Of a stretch of 57,671 bases of DNA, positions 34,510 to 44,243 are shown in pieces. Both the position numbers and the translations under genes were made by a program. Each line of letters begins with the position of its first letter. Position 1 is the first letter of the stretch. This DNA is from JBKHBT01 sp046542255. GTDB lineage: Bacteria > UBP14 > UBA6098 > JBKHBT01. The DNA lies in contig JBKHBT010000011.1 in assembly GCA_046542255.1 (NCBI GenBank), positions 1 through 57,671 on the forward strand, read 5' to 3'. The notes under the pieces are model-generated. The model searched no databases, was not told where the DNA came from, and saw nothing but the letters and a program-made list of their open reading frames with translations.

Positions 34510-35925
34510 TTATTCCTGAATAGTAATCGAATCTAGAATCTCGGGTTTTATGAAATCGACTTCAACGCGCCTATTGAGTTTCCTATTGACTTCGGTAGTA
34601 TTTTCTCGAATTGGATTATTTTCACCAAAGCCATTGGATATGAATTTAAAATTGGAATTATCGATTCTATCTCTTATGTATTTTTCTACTGTTAATGCTC
34701 TTTTCATCGATAGTTGCTTATTAAAGACCGGGCTTCCAATATTGCATGTATAGCCTTTGATATGGAATTTCCCTTTTGCATATCTATCGGGTAAATCATT
34801 TACTATCGTTATTAATGAATCGAGGACATCTTCTGCTGTATTAGATAGATTTTTATTGCCTATATCGCTAAATGGCACACGAAGGCCCATTAGAAGGATT
34901 TTCGGATATTCGAATTGTTTTTGCCTTTGCTTTTGAAGCTCTTCTTCTTGTTCTCGAAGCTGGGCCATCTCATCGAGTGATTCTTCTATATACTCCGGCA
35001 ACATCTCGCCTTTAACACGATATTTCCCATATCGCTTGACCTGAAAATCATCGAAATTAATGACAATCTGATGGGTCTGGCCATCGAGTCTTTTCATAAC
35101 TGGTTCGTATTTTGCTGTATAACTGTGCATTATAAGTGATAGAAGGTAGTTTTCTTGCCACATATCGAATACATCATAGATATAAGTTCCGCCTGTTGAA
35201 TATGCGAGATTTCCGAGCAGCTTATGCCCGAATTGACCGGTACTTAGAGCAATTACATTTATATCTTTTTGCTTGAGATATTGTATGACACTGGAAATTT
35301 TGACATAGTTTCTTTCATCCGAAAAGCTATCGTCTGTAATTAAGATTATTGCTTTTTGCTTTGTCTGATGGGCTTCTATCATATTTGCGGCTTTATATAG
35401 AGCTTGCAAAAGCTTTGTTCCATCGGGATTTGCTCTTTGGGTAAAATCCTTAACCTCTTCGACTATTTCAATTTGATTATAGAATTTGTCCATTGATACA
35501 AAATTAGCAGCAAATCTCGCAACAGAAAAACTATCTGCGGGAATCTCTCGCATAAGATTAATCATCAGAGAGTCCATCTTTTCGTAGTACAAGCGCATCG
35601 AACCACTTTCATCAACAAGAAAGAGCACGCTGGAATTTGGCAAAAGTCCGAATCTTTCCAGATCGATATTTTCTATTTGATAGGTCTTACCACCGACCTG
35701 CTCGATCAGGTCAATATTATCTATCGTGAGTGTGTCGCTGTATTCCCATAGATAGGTTATCAAAACCGAATCTGGGAAATCTTTGGACTGAACACTTGTT
35801 TGATTCTCAATTTTAGATAATTCCCAGAAAGGCTGCCATTCAGGTGAAATCTGTGGCGCTTGAGAACATGAGAAGATAATAATTGATAATAAAATCAAAA
35901 ATGCTACTAACAAAAACCTTCTCAT
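34510..35925 (-). CDS. Lipoprotein with VWA and OmpA-like domains
   Basis: 471 residues. Lipobox IIIFSC at about 17-22. A von Willebrand A domain (about 100-290) has the MIDAS start LFLVDESGSM and a later IILITDDSFS. A coiled stretch (EMAQLREQEEELQKQRQKQ) leads to a C-terminal OmpA-like domain (about 350-465) ending FGENNPIRENTTEVNRKLNRRVEVDF, which binds peptidoglycan. The protein should be an outer-membrane lipoprotein bridging the wall and presenting a VWA module to a partner. Which partner is unknown. It lies between murA and the chaperone genes. Confidence 0.88.
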   Translation of the reverse strand: MRRFLLVAFLILLSIIIFSCSQAPQISPEWQPFWELSKIENQTSVQSKDFPDSVLITYLWEYSDTLTIDNIDLIEQVGGKTYQIENIDLERFGLLPNSSVLFLVDESGSMRLYYEKMDSLMINLMREIPADSFSVARFAANFVSMDKFYNQIEIVEEVKDFTQRANPDGTKLLQALYKAANMIEAHQTKQKAIILITDDSFSDERNYVKISSVIQYLKQKDINVIALSTGQFGHKLLGNLAYSTGGTYIYDVFDMWQENYLLSLIMHSYTAKYEPVMKRLDGQTHQIVINFDDFQVKRYGKYRVKGEMLPEYIEESLDEMAQLREQEEELQKQRQKQFEYPKILLMGLRVPFSDIGNKNLSNTAEDVLDSLITIVNDLPDRYAKGKFHIKGYTCNIGSPVFNKQLSMKRALTVEKYIRDRIDNSNFKFISNGFGENNPIRENTTEVNRKLNRRVEVDFIKPEILDSITIQE

Positions 35926-35961
35926 CTACTGCCTCTTAATTGGATCATATGAAAAATATTG

Positions 35962-37236
35962 TTAATAGCGAATATCGATATATACTTCATCTCGAATTCT
36001 ATCCAGATAGCTTTGCAAAAGCTCTGTTTTTTTGTTTTGTATTGCCATTTCTCTAAGCATATCGTAATCGTCATCGATATTAAGCGTTCTTGACTCTTCG
36101 TATTCGGTGAGCTTAAATATATCTGCCTGCTTGTTTCTGATTACCGGGGGCAATATATCGCCTTCATTAGCATTTTCAATACTCCTTCTAAGGCCTTCTT
36201 CAAGCTGATTGAGTTCGAAATGGCCGATATCGCCTTTTTGATCTTTGGATACCGGATCGACTGAATACAACTCGACAAAAGCTTCGAAAGAATCGGGATT
36301 TTCAATCAATCTTTCATAAATCATATTAACATATTCTTCAAATAAGCCCTCATCCGATTTCTCAGGTATTGGCACAGTAATATGCTCGAGGGTTGCTTGA
36401 GATGAATTTCCATCGACTTTTTTGAGAATATGGAATCCATTAGGGCTTTTGACAATACCGCTAATAGAGCCAATATTTATGCTAAAAGCAGTGCTATCTA
36501 AGCTATGATGGAGGTCGCCTCTTTTGAAAGTGCCCAATTTTCCAGAAAATACGCCCAGGGTTGGATACTTTTCTTCGAGCTTCTGCCCAATTTCTTCGAA
36601 ATCCGTTTTATCATCGATTTCTTCGGAAATTTCAAGGGCAATTTTTCGCAGGCTATCGAGTATCTGAAGATTTTGCTGCTCTTCCAGTACTACTGCAGCT
36701 AACCTAACCGAACGCGGTCTTTCGGGAATACTGTCTTTGTATTTATGATAGAAACTATCTACATATTCTCTATTTACTTCGATATTCCCAAATTTCTTTT
36801 CGATAAATTGTTGTTTGAGAATCATTTCTTCTAAGTTTTCTCGCATTTGTCTTTTGAATCCCGGAAGGGTGTACCCTTCTTGAGCAAGAGCAGTGCTAAT
36901 CATTTCTTCATTTGCAAAGCCTTGCTTGAATTGATTCCATCGCTCCTGGAATTGCTGATCGAGAAAATCATCGGTAACAATTATGCTGTCTATAATGGCT
37001 GCTTCGAGCAGCAGTTTTTCATCAATCATTTGCTGAATTTTTTCGCGAATCAAATTTTGATAGGCAAGCGAATCCTGAGGAATCTCGCCGCCTGTCTCAA
37101 CTAGAACGGCCATTTCAACCTCTGTCAGAAGAATGGGTGATTCCGATACAACAGCGACTATTCTTTCTTTCAAAATCGATTCTTCGGAAGCGATAAAAAC
37201 TGAACAAATAACTAGTATTAAGATAATTTTTCTCAT
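35962..37236 (-). CDS. SurA-like periplasmic peptidyl-prolyl isomerase
   Basis: 424 residues. A short signal peptide (MRKIILILVICSVFIAS), a SurA N-terminal-like helical domain including VAVVSESPILLTEVE, and two parvulin-type domains near 175-270 (SPNGFHILKK) and 285-380 (DQKGDIGHFELNQLEEGL). SurA assists outer-membrane barrel folding. The ATG overlaps the stop of the 37233 gene by 4 bases. Confidence 0.88.
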   Translation of the reverse strand: MRKIILILVICSVFIASEESILKERIVAVVSESPILLTEVEMAVLVETGGEIPQDSLAYQNLIREKIQQMIDEKLLLEAAIIDSIIVTDDFLDQQFQERWNQFKQGFANEEMISTALAQEGYTLPGFKRQMRENLEEMILKQQFIEKKFGNIEVNREYVDSFYHKYKDSIPERPRSVRLAAVVLEEQQNLQILDSLRKIALEISEEIDDKTDFEEIGQKLEEKYPTLGVFSGKLGTFKRGDLHHSLDSTAFSINIGSISGIVKSPNGFHILKKVDGNSSQATLEHITVPIPEKSDEGLFEEYVNMIYERLIENPDSFEAFVELYSVDPVSKDQKGDIGHFELNQLEEGLRRSIENANEGDILPPVIRNKQADIFKLTEYEESRTLNIDDDYDMLREMAIQNKKTELLQSYLDRIRDEVYIDIRY

Positions 37237-38099
37237 ATATCCCTATTTATCATTAAAAGCGAATCGAGTACAGCCTGATTGATTTGTGGTTTATGGTATT
37301 GTATCAGGCTGTCGATTATCGCTTTTCTAATTTCTTTTTGTTTTCTTTTGAACAAAATGTTTTCGATTTCACCTTCGAGTTTGGTAATATTATGTAAAGT
37401 GCCTTCTCTGCCAAAATCCTTATAATAAATTATGAAATAACCGACGGGTGATTTTATTGGTTCTATAAGGCTGCCTTTTTTGCTATCATCGATTTTTTCC
37501 GCTATATCATCGATGATATTGTCTTCTGCGACAAAACCCTGATCGATTGAATTTGTATCGATATTTAATTGTTTTGCAATCTCAACAAATTTCTCGTATA
37601 TGAGTGAATCATCCGCTTCATCTAATACATCATAGACGCTATCTGCCATAGCTTCGCTTCTAAGCAGCATTTGATAGATCCAATATTCATCGGTTTCTCT
37701 TGCAAATTGAACTTGATTTTGGCGATAGTATTCTCTAATTTCATTTTGATTTATCTCTATTCTTGGATTTACTATTACGTCCAAAAAAACCTGCTCCAAA
37801 ATCTCCTGCCTGGCTGCATTCAACCTAGCCTTTACATCCGGATCCTCATCGAGCTGTCTTTTGCTTACATCCTGCACAATAATTTCATTATGTATATATC
37901 TCTGAAGGTAATCTCTTTTTTCTTTTTCGGACATAAATTTCCATACATCAGGCGGTATCGAATTATAGAATTCATTAGCTTTGATTTCTTTACTATCGAA
38001 TTCCACCAAAACTGGGCCATCGGCATCCTTATTACAGGATGCCGATATAGCCATAAAAAAGGCAATTATCAAAAAGGTTTTACTTAGAGCCTTTTTCAA
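37233..38099 (-). CDS. SurA/PrsA-like lipoprotein with a degenerate isomerase domain
   Basis: 288 residues. Lipobox-like ISASC after a signal segment. The fold follows the SurA/PrsA plan: a helical N-terminal part (VWKFMSEKEKRDYLQRYIH) and a weak parvulin-type segment (about 140-235) ending SPVGYFIIYYKDFG. The usual parvulin HIL and GGDLGWF motifs are not evident, so isomerase activity is doubtful and a chaperone role is more likely. It lies 7 bases after the double-parvulin gene. Confidence 0.8.
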   Translation of the reverse strand: MKKALSKTFLIIAFFMAISASCNKDADGPVLVEFDSKEIKANEFYNSIPPDVWKFMSEKEKRDYLQRYIHNEIIVQDVSKRQLDEDPDVKARLNAARQEILEQVFLDVIVNPRIEINQNEIREYYRQNQVQFARETDEYWIYQMLLRSEAMADSVYDVLDEADDSLIYEKFVEIAKQLNIDTNSIDQGFVAEDNIIDDIAEKIDDSKKGSLIEPIKSPVGYFIIYYKDFGREGTLHNITKLEGEIENILFKRKQKEIRKAIIDSLIQYHKPQINQAVLDSLLMINRDI

Positions 38100-38106
38100 A
38101 TCTATT

Positions 38107-39858
38107 TTAGTTTACTTTCTTTGTTTTGCCAGGTTGCGCACTGCCTTGATCCATAGGTTCGCCCTTGGATTCATATTTGCTTTTGTCGATTGTTTCAGCC
38201 AATTTGTCTTCGAATACTTTTACATTGTATTTAGCTTTGGCTTCTTTTACCCAATTTTCCATGACAGACTGTCTTTTGTCGCGTGAGAGTTTGCTCATGA
38301 TACGTGTTTTGACTCTATCGAATGGCTTCAACTCTGCTTCTTTTCTATCGACTAATTTAATTATAGAGTATTTTCCTTTATTTGCGATAGGACCGGCTAT
38401 TTCGCCCTTTTCGAGCTTTTCGGCAGCATTGAACAATTCAGGGTATCTTCTGTTATCAAAATAATTTAGCTCGCCATCGAGTCTTTTGGCTGCATTTCTG
38501 AGTGTATGCTTTGCTGCGAGTTTTTTCATATCGGCACCGGCTTTGACTTGTCCGAGAAGGTCTTTAGCTTCTTTCTCGGTTTTAACCTGAATTTCGATGA
38601 CCTTTACTTTTTCCGGATCCATGAATTCTTCTTCATGTTCCTCATAATATTTCTTCATCTCTTCTTCGGTGGGTTCTGCCTTTGCATAAATATTATTCTT
38701 CCTGTACTCATTAATGATAGATTTATTTAACTCTTCATCGTACATTTCTTTGAACTCTTTGGTATCTTTGATATTGAGCTCTTCGGCTCTTTTAACCAAT
38801 AAATCATTAAATACTGGGCTACCCATTTCGATAAACTTTTTGACATCTTCTTTGGTATTCATAGGTGGCATTCTGAATCTTTGCGAGTTCTCCATCAAAG
38901 AATCAAGTGACTTGATTGTGAATTTGCCATACTTATATTCGGTAATGACTTTATCCATCTCATCTTCTGTAAACTTTGGCCTGGCGGTAGATTGTCTTCT
39001 CTGGTCTTGTTCATCGATGTTTTCAACAGCTGCCATATATTTATCTACGATAAGCTGGAGAGTTTCTTCATTGTATTTGAAATTGGCATTTTCAATGATA
39101 CCTTCGATAAATTGATCGCGTAACTCGGCTTCTTTTTGTTTTTTGAGCATATCTTTTGTTCTGTCCATATCCTTTTCGAGCTCAGCGGTATCTTTTTCTC
39201 TGGAATCGACTCTTTTGATAATATGCCATCCGAAACGTGTCTGTACCGGTTCTGAAATTGCGCCATCTTCGAGTGCAAATATTGCTTCATCGAATGCTGG
39301 AACCATTCTGCCCTGTGAGAACCATCCAAGGTCTCCGCCTTTGTCTTTATTGCTGGTATCTGTGGAGTATTCTGCTGCCAGTTTTGCGAAATCTGCGCCA
39401 CCCTGTAATTTCTCATATATCTCATCTGCTAATTCTTTGTCATCAACCAGAATGTGGCTTGCTTTCACTTCCTCAGCTTGCTCTTTGATGAATTCCTGAA
39501 GTTCGGCTTCTGTGGGTTCTGCTTTCGAGCGTATTTCTTGCTCATACATTGCATTAAGCATAAAGCTCTGTTTCTTGTTTTCTAATGATTTTTGCAATGT
39601 AGTATCTGCTTCGATATTTTCATCTTTTGCGGCAAGAAGAATAAGTTTGTCTTCGATCATTCGATCGAGTCTTTCTCGCCTATTTTTTAGCTCATCCTCA
39701 AAGCTTTTAAATCGCGCTTTGCCAAAGACTTCATTAATATCTTCTTTTGTGATTTCATATTTTCCGACTTTTGCGACGGCATTTTCCGAAGCTTGTTCAC
39801 AAGCCCAAAATACGACAAAAGCCAAAAGAACTAAAACCATGATTACACGGATACGCAT
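38107..39858 (-). CDS. PrsA/PpiC-type lipoprotein chaperone with two parvulin domains
   Basis: 583 residues. Lipobox VVFWAC at about 14-19. N-terminal helical arm, first parvulin domain (about 130-225) with the full consensus: VKASHILVDD, KGGDLGWFSQGRMVPAFDEA and FGWHIIKRVD. The second domain (about 395-495) is diverged (LNYFDNRRYPELFNAAEKLE). It would aid folding of exported proteins from the membrane surface. First of three consecutive chaperone genes; GGAGG lies 4 bases before the ATG. Confidence 0.92.
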   Translation of the reverse strand: MRIRVIMVLVLLAFVVFWACEQASENAVAKVGKYEITKEDINEVFGKARFKSFEDELKNRRERLDRMIEDKLILLAAKDENIEADTTLQKSLENKKQSFMLNAMYEQEIRSKAEPTEAELQEFIKEQAEEVKASHILVDDKELADEIYEKLQGGADFAKLAAEYSTDTSNKDKGGDLGWFSQGRMVPAFDEAIFALEDGAISEPVQTRFGWHIIKRVDSREKDTAELEKDMDRTKDMLKKQKEAELRDQFIEGIIENANFKYNEETLQLIVDKYMAAVENIDEQDQRRQSTARPKFTEDEMDKVITEYKYGKFTIKSLDSLMENSQRFRMPPMNTKEDVKKFIEMGSPVFNDLLVKRAEELNIKDTKEFKEMYDEELNKSIINEYRKNNIYAKAEPTEEEMKKYYEEHEEEFMDPEKVKVIEIQVKTEKEAKDLLGQVKAGADMKKLAAKHTLRNAAKRLDGELNYFDNRRYPELFNAAEKLEKGEIAGPIANKGKYSIIKLVDRKEAELKPFDRVKTRIMSKLSRDKRQSVMENWVKEAKAKYNVKVFEDKLAETIDKSKYESKGEPMDQGSAQPGKTKKVN

Positions 39859-39908
39859 AGTTCCTCCTTTATTGTTTTAATATTTACTTTTGCTAAATAT
39901 AACATAAT

Positions 39909-42560
39909 CTAATATTTTTTCATAGACTCTTTTTGAGAAATTAGCTTATTTTGCTTGATCTTTAGGTCTTCTAATTTCTTCTTTTCTCCATTAACAATCT
40001 CTTCGGGTGCCCTATTGACAAAATTCTCATTTGCCAGCTTGGATTCAGAGCTTTTTATCATAGATTCGACATGCTTTATTTCTTTTTCAATCCTGTTTAG
40101 CTCTTTTTCAACATCGATGATGTCTCCCAGAGGCAGATATATCTCGACTTTCCCGATTACGCCATTTCCGCATAGGCCATCCGGTTTCTCGGGACTAAGG
40201 ACTGCATTATCTAATCTTGCGAGCCTGCGTAAATCATCCAGTAAATTATCTAAGTATTTAGCATCATCATCGGGAGCTACGATATGAAGCTCACCGCTCT
40301 TCTGGCCTGCTATACCAAAAGATGCTTTGATATTACGTACTGATCCTACGATTTGCTTAAACATTTCAAAATCCTTTTCAGCATCTTCAGATATCTTAGA
40401 ACCATCGCTGTCCGGAAAATGTTCTATTGTAATAGATTCAGATAAATCTTTTAGAAGTTCTTCCGCTTTAATTTTTTGGAAAAGCTCTTCTGCGACAAAA
40501 GGCGTAAAGGGTTGTAGCATAATCAGCGTATGGTAGAAGCAGTTCAAAGCAACCTTTTCTACAGTCGATGACTCATCCTGGCCGAATCTTGGCTTTATCA
40601 TCTCCAGATACCAATCGCAGAATTCTGCCCAGAAGAAGGAATAGATCGCCTTTATACTTTCAGCAAGATTGAATTGATCTATGTTTTTTGAGACAATATA
40701 TATTGTATTATGTAATTTCGAGAGGATATACTCATCTTCTGGCTCCAGCTCATCCAGTTCGGAAAGCTCTGCTATTTTGTAACTGCCTTCAACCTTATCC
40801 AAAAGGAATCTTGCCGAATTCCAAAGCTTATTGGTGAAATTTCTACCCTCTTCGAAGCTATCCATGCTAATAAAAATATCCTGCCCTGCTGCTGCCTGAT
40901 AAAGCATAGTAAATCTTAATGAATCACGGCCATATTTATCTATTACATCTAAAGGGTCGATGCCATTGCCCAGTGATTTGGACATTTTTCTGCCCTTCTC
41001 ATCACGTACAGTACCATGAATATAAACATCTTTAAATGGAATTTCGCCTGTAAAATGAATCGAAGCCATTATCATTCTGGCAACCCAGAAAAAGATAATC
41101 TCATTTGCAGTCGATAGAGCATTTGTCGGGAAAAATGCTTTCAGGTCTTCGGATTCATAATCGGGCCAACCCATTGTGGCAAATGGCCATAGCCATGACG
41201 AGAACCAGGTATCGAGGACATTTTCGTCCTGCCTGAGTTCTTCTGCGCCGCAATATGGACATTCTTCCGGCATCTCTCTTGCAACGGTATATTTTCCACA
41301 TGAATCACACCAATAGACAGGCATCCGATGTCCCCACCATAGCTGCCGCGATATGCACCAGTCTTTGATATTATTCATCCAATTGAAATAAACGCCTTCC
41401 CATCTTTTGGGGTGAATTCTAACTTTTCTGCGGCGTACAAGTGCGATAGCTGGCTCTGAAAGCGGTTTCATTCGCACAAACCATTGATTGGAAAGAAATG
41501 GCTCAATTGTAGTATCACAACGGTAGCAATGTCCAACGGCATGTTTGTGTTCATCGATTCCGACCAATAGGCCGAGCTTATCGAAGATCTCGACAACTTT
41601 TTTTCTGGCTTCGTATCTATCCATGCCTTTGATTTTATCACCAGCGAGCGCAGTCATTTTACCATCTTCGCCGATTACCTTGATTCTATCTAATTTATGT
41701 CTATTGCCTACTTCGAAATCATCCGGGTCATGGGCGGGCGTTATTTTTACTGCGCCAGTTCCAAATTCTGGATCAACATGAGTATCTGCGACTATTGGAA
41801 TTTCTCTTTCAATGATTGGAAGAATCACGGTTTTCCCGACAAGGTCTTTATATCTCTCATCATCGGGATGAACCGCTACAGCGGTATCGCCAAGCATTGT
41901 CTCTGGCCTTGTTGTAGCTACTGTAACAAATTTATTTTTATCATGTTTATATGGATATTTCATATGCCAGAGTTTGCCATTTTCTTCCTGATGTTCGACC
42001 TCGTCATCTGCCAGCGCAGTACCACATCTTGGACACCAGTTTATGATATAATTGCCACGATAAATCAAATCCTGCTCATGCAATCTGATAAAAACTTCTT
42101 TGACAGCATTAGAAAATCCCTCATCCATCGTAAAACGGGTTCTATTGAAATCGCATGATGCGCCAAGTTCTTTTAGCTGTTTTAGGATTCTTCCGCCTTT
42201 TTTCTCTTTCCATGCCCATAGCATTTCCGAGAAGGCTTTGCGGCCGATTTCTTCTTTTCGTTTATTCTTTTTCGCAAGCTGACGTTCTACCATATTTTGG
42301 GTTGCAATACCGGCATGGTCTGTGCCTGGGAGCCATAGAGTGTTCAGGCCCTTGGCTCTATGGTATCGGATAAGTACATCCTGTATTATATTATTTAATG
42401 CATGGCCGAGATGCAGTACATCTGTAACATTCGGCGGTGGTATTACTATCGAATAATGTTCTCTATTATCGGGCTTGGGAGAAAAGTATCCATTATCAAA
42501 CCAAGATTTTAACCAATGTGATTCGCTCTTTTGAGGATCATATATTTTTTCAAGTTTCAT
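39909..42560 (-). CDS. valS: Valyl-tRNA synthetase
   Basis: 883 residues, full length. Class I signatures are present: HIGH as VLHLGHALNN and KMSKS as GRKMSKSLGNG. The editing (CP1) domain includes ATTRPETMLGDTAVAVHPDD. Zinc-type cysteines occur in NWCPRCGTALAD and YWCDSCGKY...CPYCG. The C-terminal coiled coil (about 815-883) is the tRNA-arm-binding domain typical of ValRS. Cytoplasmic, charges tRNA-Val and hydrolyses misacylated Thr. Confidence 0.98.
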   Translation of the reverse strand: MKLEKIYDPQKSESHWLKSWFDNGYFSPKPDNREHYSIVIPPPNVTDVLHLGHALNNIIQDVLIRYHRAKGLNTLWLPGTDHAGIATQNMVERQLAKKNKRKEEIGRKAFSEMLWAWKEKKGGRILKQLKELGASCDFNRTRFTMDEGFSNAVKEVFIRLHEQDLIYRGNYIINWCPRCGTALADDEVEHQEENGKLWHMKYPYKHDKNKFVTVATTRPETMLGDTAVAVHPDDERYKDLVGKTVILPIIEREIPIVADTHVDPEFGTGAVKITPAHDPDDFEVGNRHKLDRIKVIGEDGKMTALAGDKIKGMDRYEARKKVVEIFDKLGLLVGIDEHKHAVGHCYRCDTTIEPFLSNQWFVRMKPLSEPAIALVRRRKVRIHPKRWEGVYFNWMNNIKDWCISRQLWWGHRMPVYWCDSCGKYTVAREMPEECPYCGAEELRQDENVLDTWFSSWLWPFATMGWPDYESEDLKAFFPTNALSTANEIIFFWVARMIMASIHFTGEIPFKDVYIHGTVRDEKGRKMSKSLGNGIDPLDVIDKYGRDSLRFTMLYQAAAGQDIFISMDSFEEGRNFTNKLWNSARFLLDKVEGSYKIAELSELDELEPEDEYILSKLHNTIYIVSKNIDQFNLAESIKAIYSFFWAEFCDWYLEMIKPRFGQDESSTVEKVALNCFYHTLIMLQPFTPFVAEELFQKIKAEELLKDLSESITIEHFPDSDGSKISEDAEKDFEMFKQIVGSVRNIKASFGIAGQKSGELHIVAPDDDAKYLDNLLDDLRRLARLDNAVLSPEKPDGLCGNGVIGKVEIYLPLGDIIDVEKELNRIEKEIKHVESMIKSSESKLANENFVNRAPEEIVNGEKKKLEDLKIKQNKLISQKESMKKY

Positions 42561-42591
42561 AGTTATACTCCTTCAGTATAATATGCTACAA

Positions 42592-42619
42592 AAAATAGGA
42601 AATAGACCATTTATGTCAA
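42592..42619 (-). promoter_or_regulatory. Promoter of valS
   Basis: On the minus strand TTGACA (42614-42619), 16-base spacer, TATTTT (42592-42597). Transcription would begin about 25 bases before the ATG, where GAAGGAG provides a ribosome site. Confidence 0.6.
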
Positions 42620-42671
42620 CAGTTTTTATATTATTGCCGACTATGATCTATGCTTGTTTTAAAATTTAATT

Positions 42672-43028
42672 CTATAAAATATTAAACTGTGTCAAAAGAT
42701 CAATTAATTCTTCAATGCGAAAGGGTTTCTTCAAATGGCGAACCTTGATATCCATATTCTTTTGGAGCCAAAATCTATCTTTTGCTGTACACATTATTAT
42801 GGTGGCATCGCCAGAATTTTTATTTATTAGAGAAGCATATTGACTTCCATCATCAGCGCCAAGAGATACATCGAGAAAAATTAATCGATATGTATTTTTA
42901 TCCATAAGTGAAAGAGCAGATTTGGGCTTTTTAGTAATGTCAAAATCGATATTTTTTTCATCAAAAAAAACACTTAAAAAATCTATAACAGTTTCATCAT
43001 CTTCAATTAATAAGATTCTTTTGGACAT
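42672..43028 (-). CDS. Single-domain response regulator (receiver only)
   Basis: About 118 residues from ATG 43028, giving MSKRILLIEDDETVIDF; longer forms run into prfB. Receiver marks: acidic pair IEDDE, phospho-acceptor Asp in LIFLDVSLG, a Thr in MCTAKD and Lys in LKKPFRIEEL. No output domain, so it works by protein contact or phosphorelay. It begins one base after the prfB stop and is probably cotranscribed. The kinase is unknown. Confidence 0.9.
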   Translation of the reverse strand: MSKRILLIEDDETVIDFLSVFFDEKNIDFDITKKPKSALSLMDKNTYRLIFLDVSLGADDGSQYASLINKNSGDATIIMCTAKDRFWLQKNMDIKVRHLKKPFRIEELIDLLTQFNIL

Positions 43029-43029
43029 A

Positions 43030-44113
43030 TCATTTATCACTTTCGAGAAAAGATTTGATGAAGGGCTGGATATTTCCATCTAAAACCGAGCTTGCATCGG
43101 TTATTTTTAGATTTGTTCGCAAATCCTTAACCATTTTATATGGATGCAAAACATAACTTCTAATCTGTGAACCCCATTCTATCTTCTTTTTTGAACCTTC
43201 CATTTTTTGGCGTTCTTTATCGAGTTTTTCTTTTTCATGGGCATATAATCTTGCTCGAAGCAGTTTCATAGCTGTATCTTTATTTCTATGTTGCGATCTT
43301 TCGGCCTGTGATTGCACTACAATCGAAGTAGGCAAATGGGTAATCCTGACAGCTGAGTCGGTCTTATTGACATGCTGTCCGCCGGCTCCAGAAGCTCGAT
43401 ATGTATCGACTCTAATATCCTCGTCATTTATCTCTATTTCGACATTATCTTCGATTTGTGGATATGCAAATATAGATGCGAAAGAAGTATGCCTTCTGCT
43501 ATTTGAATCAAAAGGCGAAATCCTAACCAGCCTGTGTACACCAATCTCAGAACGTAAATAACCATATGCATAGTCGCCCTCTATAGTCATGGTTGCTGAT
43601 TTGATTCCGGCTTCATCGCCGGGAGTTACTTCGATTAGCTGGGTCTTAAAATTCTCGATTTCACAAAATCTCGTGTACATTCTAAGAAGCATATCAGACC
43701 AATCACAGGCTTCTGTGCCGCCGGCTCCAGAATGAATAACCAGAACTGCATCTTTATCATCATCCGGGCCAGATAAATAAAGATCCAGTTCCATGGAAGA
43801 TACCAGTTTTTCACTTTTCTGGTATTCTGCATAGAACTCTTTGAAATCTTCGTCTTCTTCAGAGATCAGTTCACTTAGTTCCTGAATATCTTTGACCTGC
43901 TTTTGTAGATTCTTGAAGCGTTCTAACCTGGTGCTTAATCTTTTTCTTCTCCGCAAAACGACATCACTATCAGTACGGTTCCAAAAATTAGAATCCGTCA
44001 TTTCTTCGTCTAATTTTGCTATCTCATCATTGATCTCGGACGGGTCAAAGATACTCCTTGAGTTTACCGATTCTTTCAACAAGCCCCTCTATGTCAACAT
44101 CATATTCTATCAT
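43030..44113 (-). CDS. prfB: Peptide chain release factor 2, with programmed +1 frameshift
   Basis: About 360 residues when the recoding site is read. AAGGAG precedes ATG 44113. Frame 0 runs 22 codons to KLKEYL and meets TGA at 44045-44047. The site is AAGGAG-TAT-CTT-TGA-C, the classic RF2 arrangement: an internal Shine-Dalgarno-like element, a slippery CTT and a UGA stop followed by C. A +1 slip continues as DPSEINDEIAKL in the second frame. RF2 features follow: SPF in RISPFDSNSRR and the GGQ loop in GAGGQHVNKT. Low RF2 lets the ribosome shift and make more RF2. Without the shift only a 22-residue peptide forms. Confidence 0.96.
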
Positions 44114-44193
44114 TTATATCTCCTTTTCAATTTGGTCAATTTATTGCATAAAGAGAAATAAAGCAAATGGTTTATTTCTATGCATATAATAAG

Positions 44194-44223
44194 CAAAACC
44201 GGAAGCCGAAGCTTCCGGTTTTG
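44194..44223 (-). terminator. Terminator after the PorV/OmpA fusion gene
   Basis: CAAAACCGGAAGC and GCTTCCGGTTTTG form a perfect 13-bp stem around a 4-base loop. On the minus strand the loop is TTCG closed by C-G, a very stable tetraloop, and the arm ends in TTTTG 20 bases beyond the stop. Confidence 0.85.
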
Positions 44224-44243
44224 TAAAGTTTTATATTATAGAT

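Noticed and set aside
42900..42990. A-rich run in the receiver gene as a possible second frameshift
   Set aside because: The receiver motifs before and after it are in one frame and at normal spacing.
44051..44082. Annotating prfB from the second-frame start at 44082
   Set aside because: The first 12 codons do not resemble RF2, while the frame ending at TGA 44045 does and carries the recoding signal.
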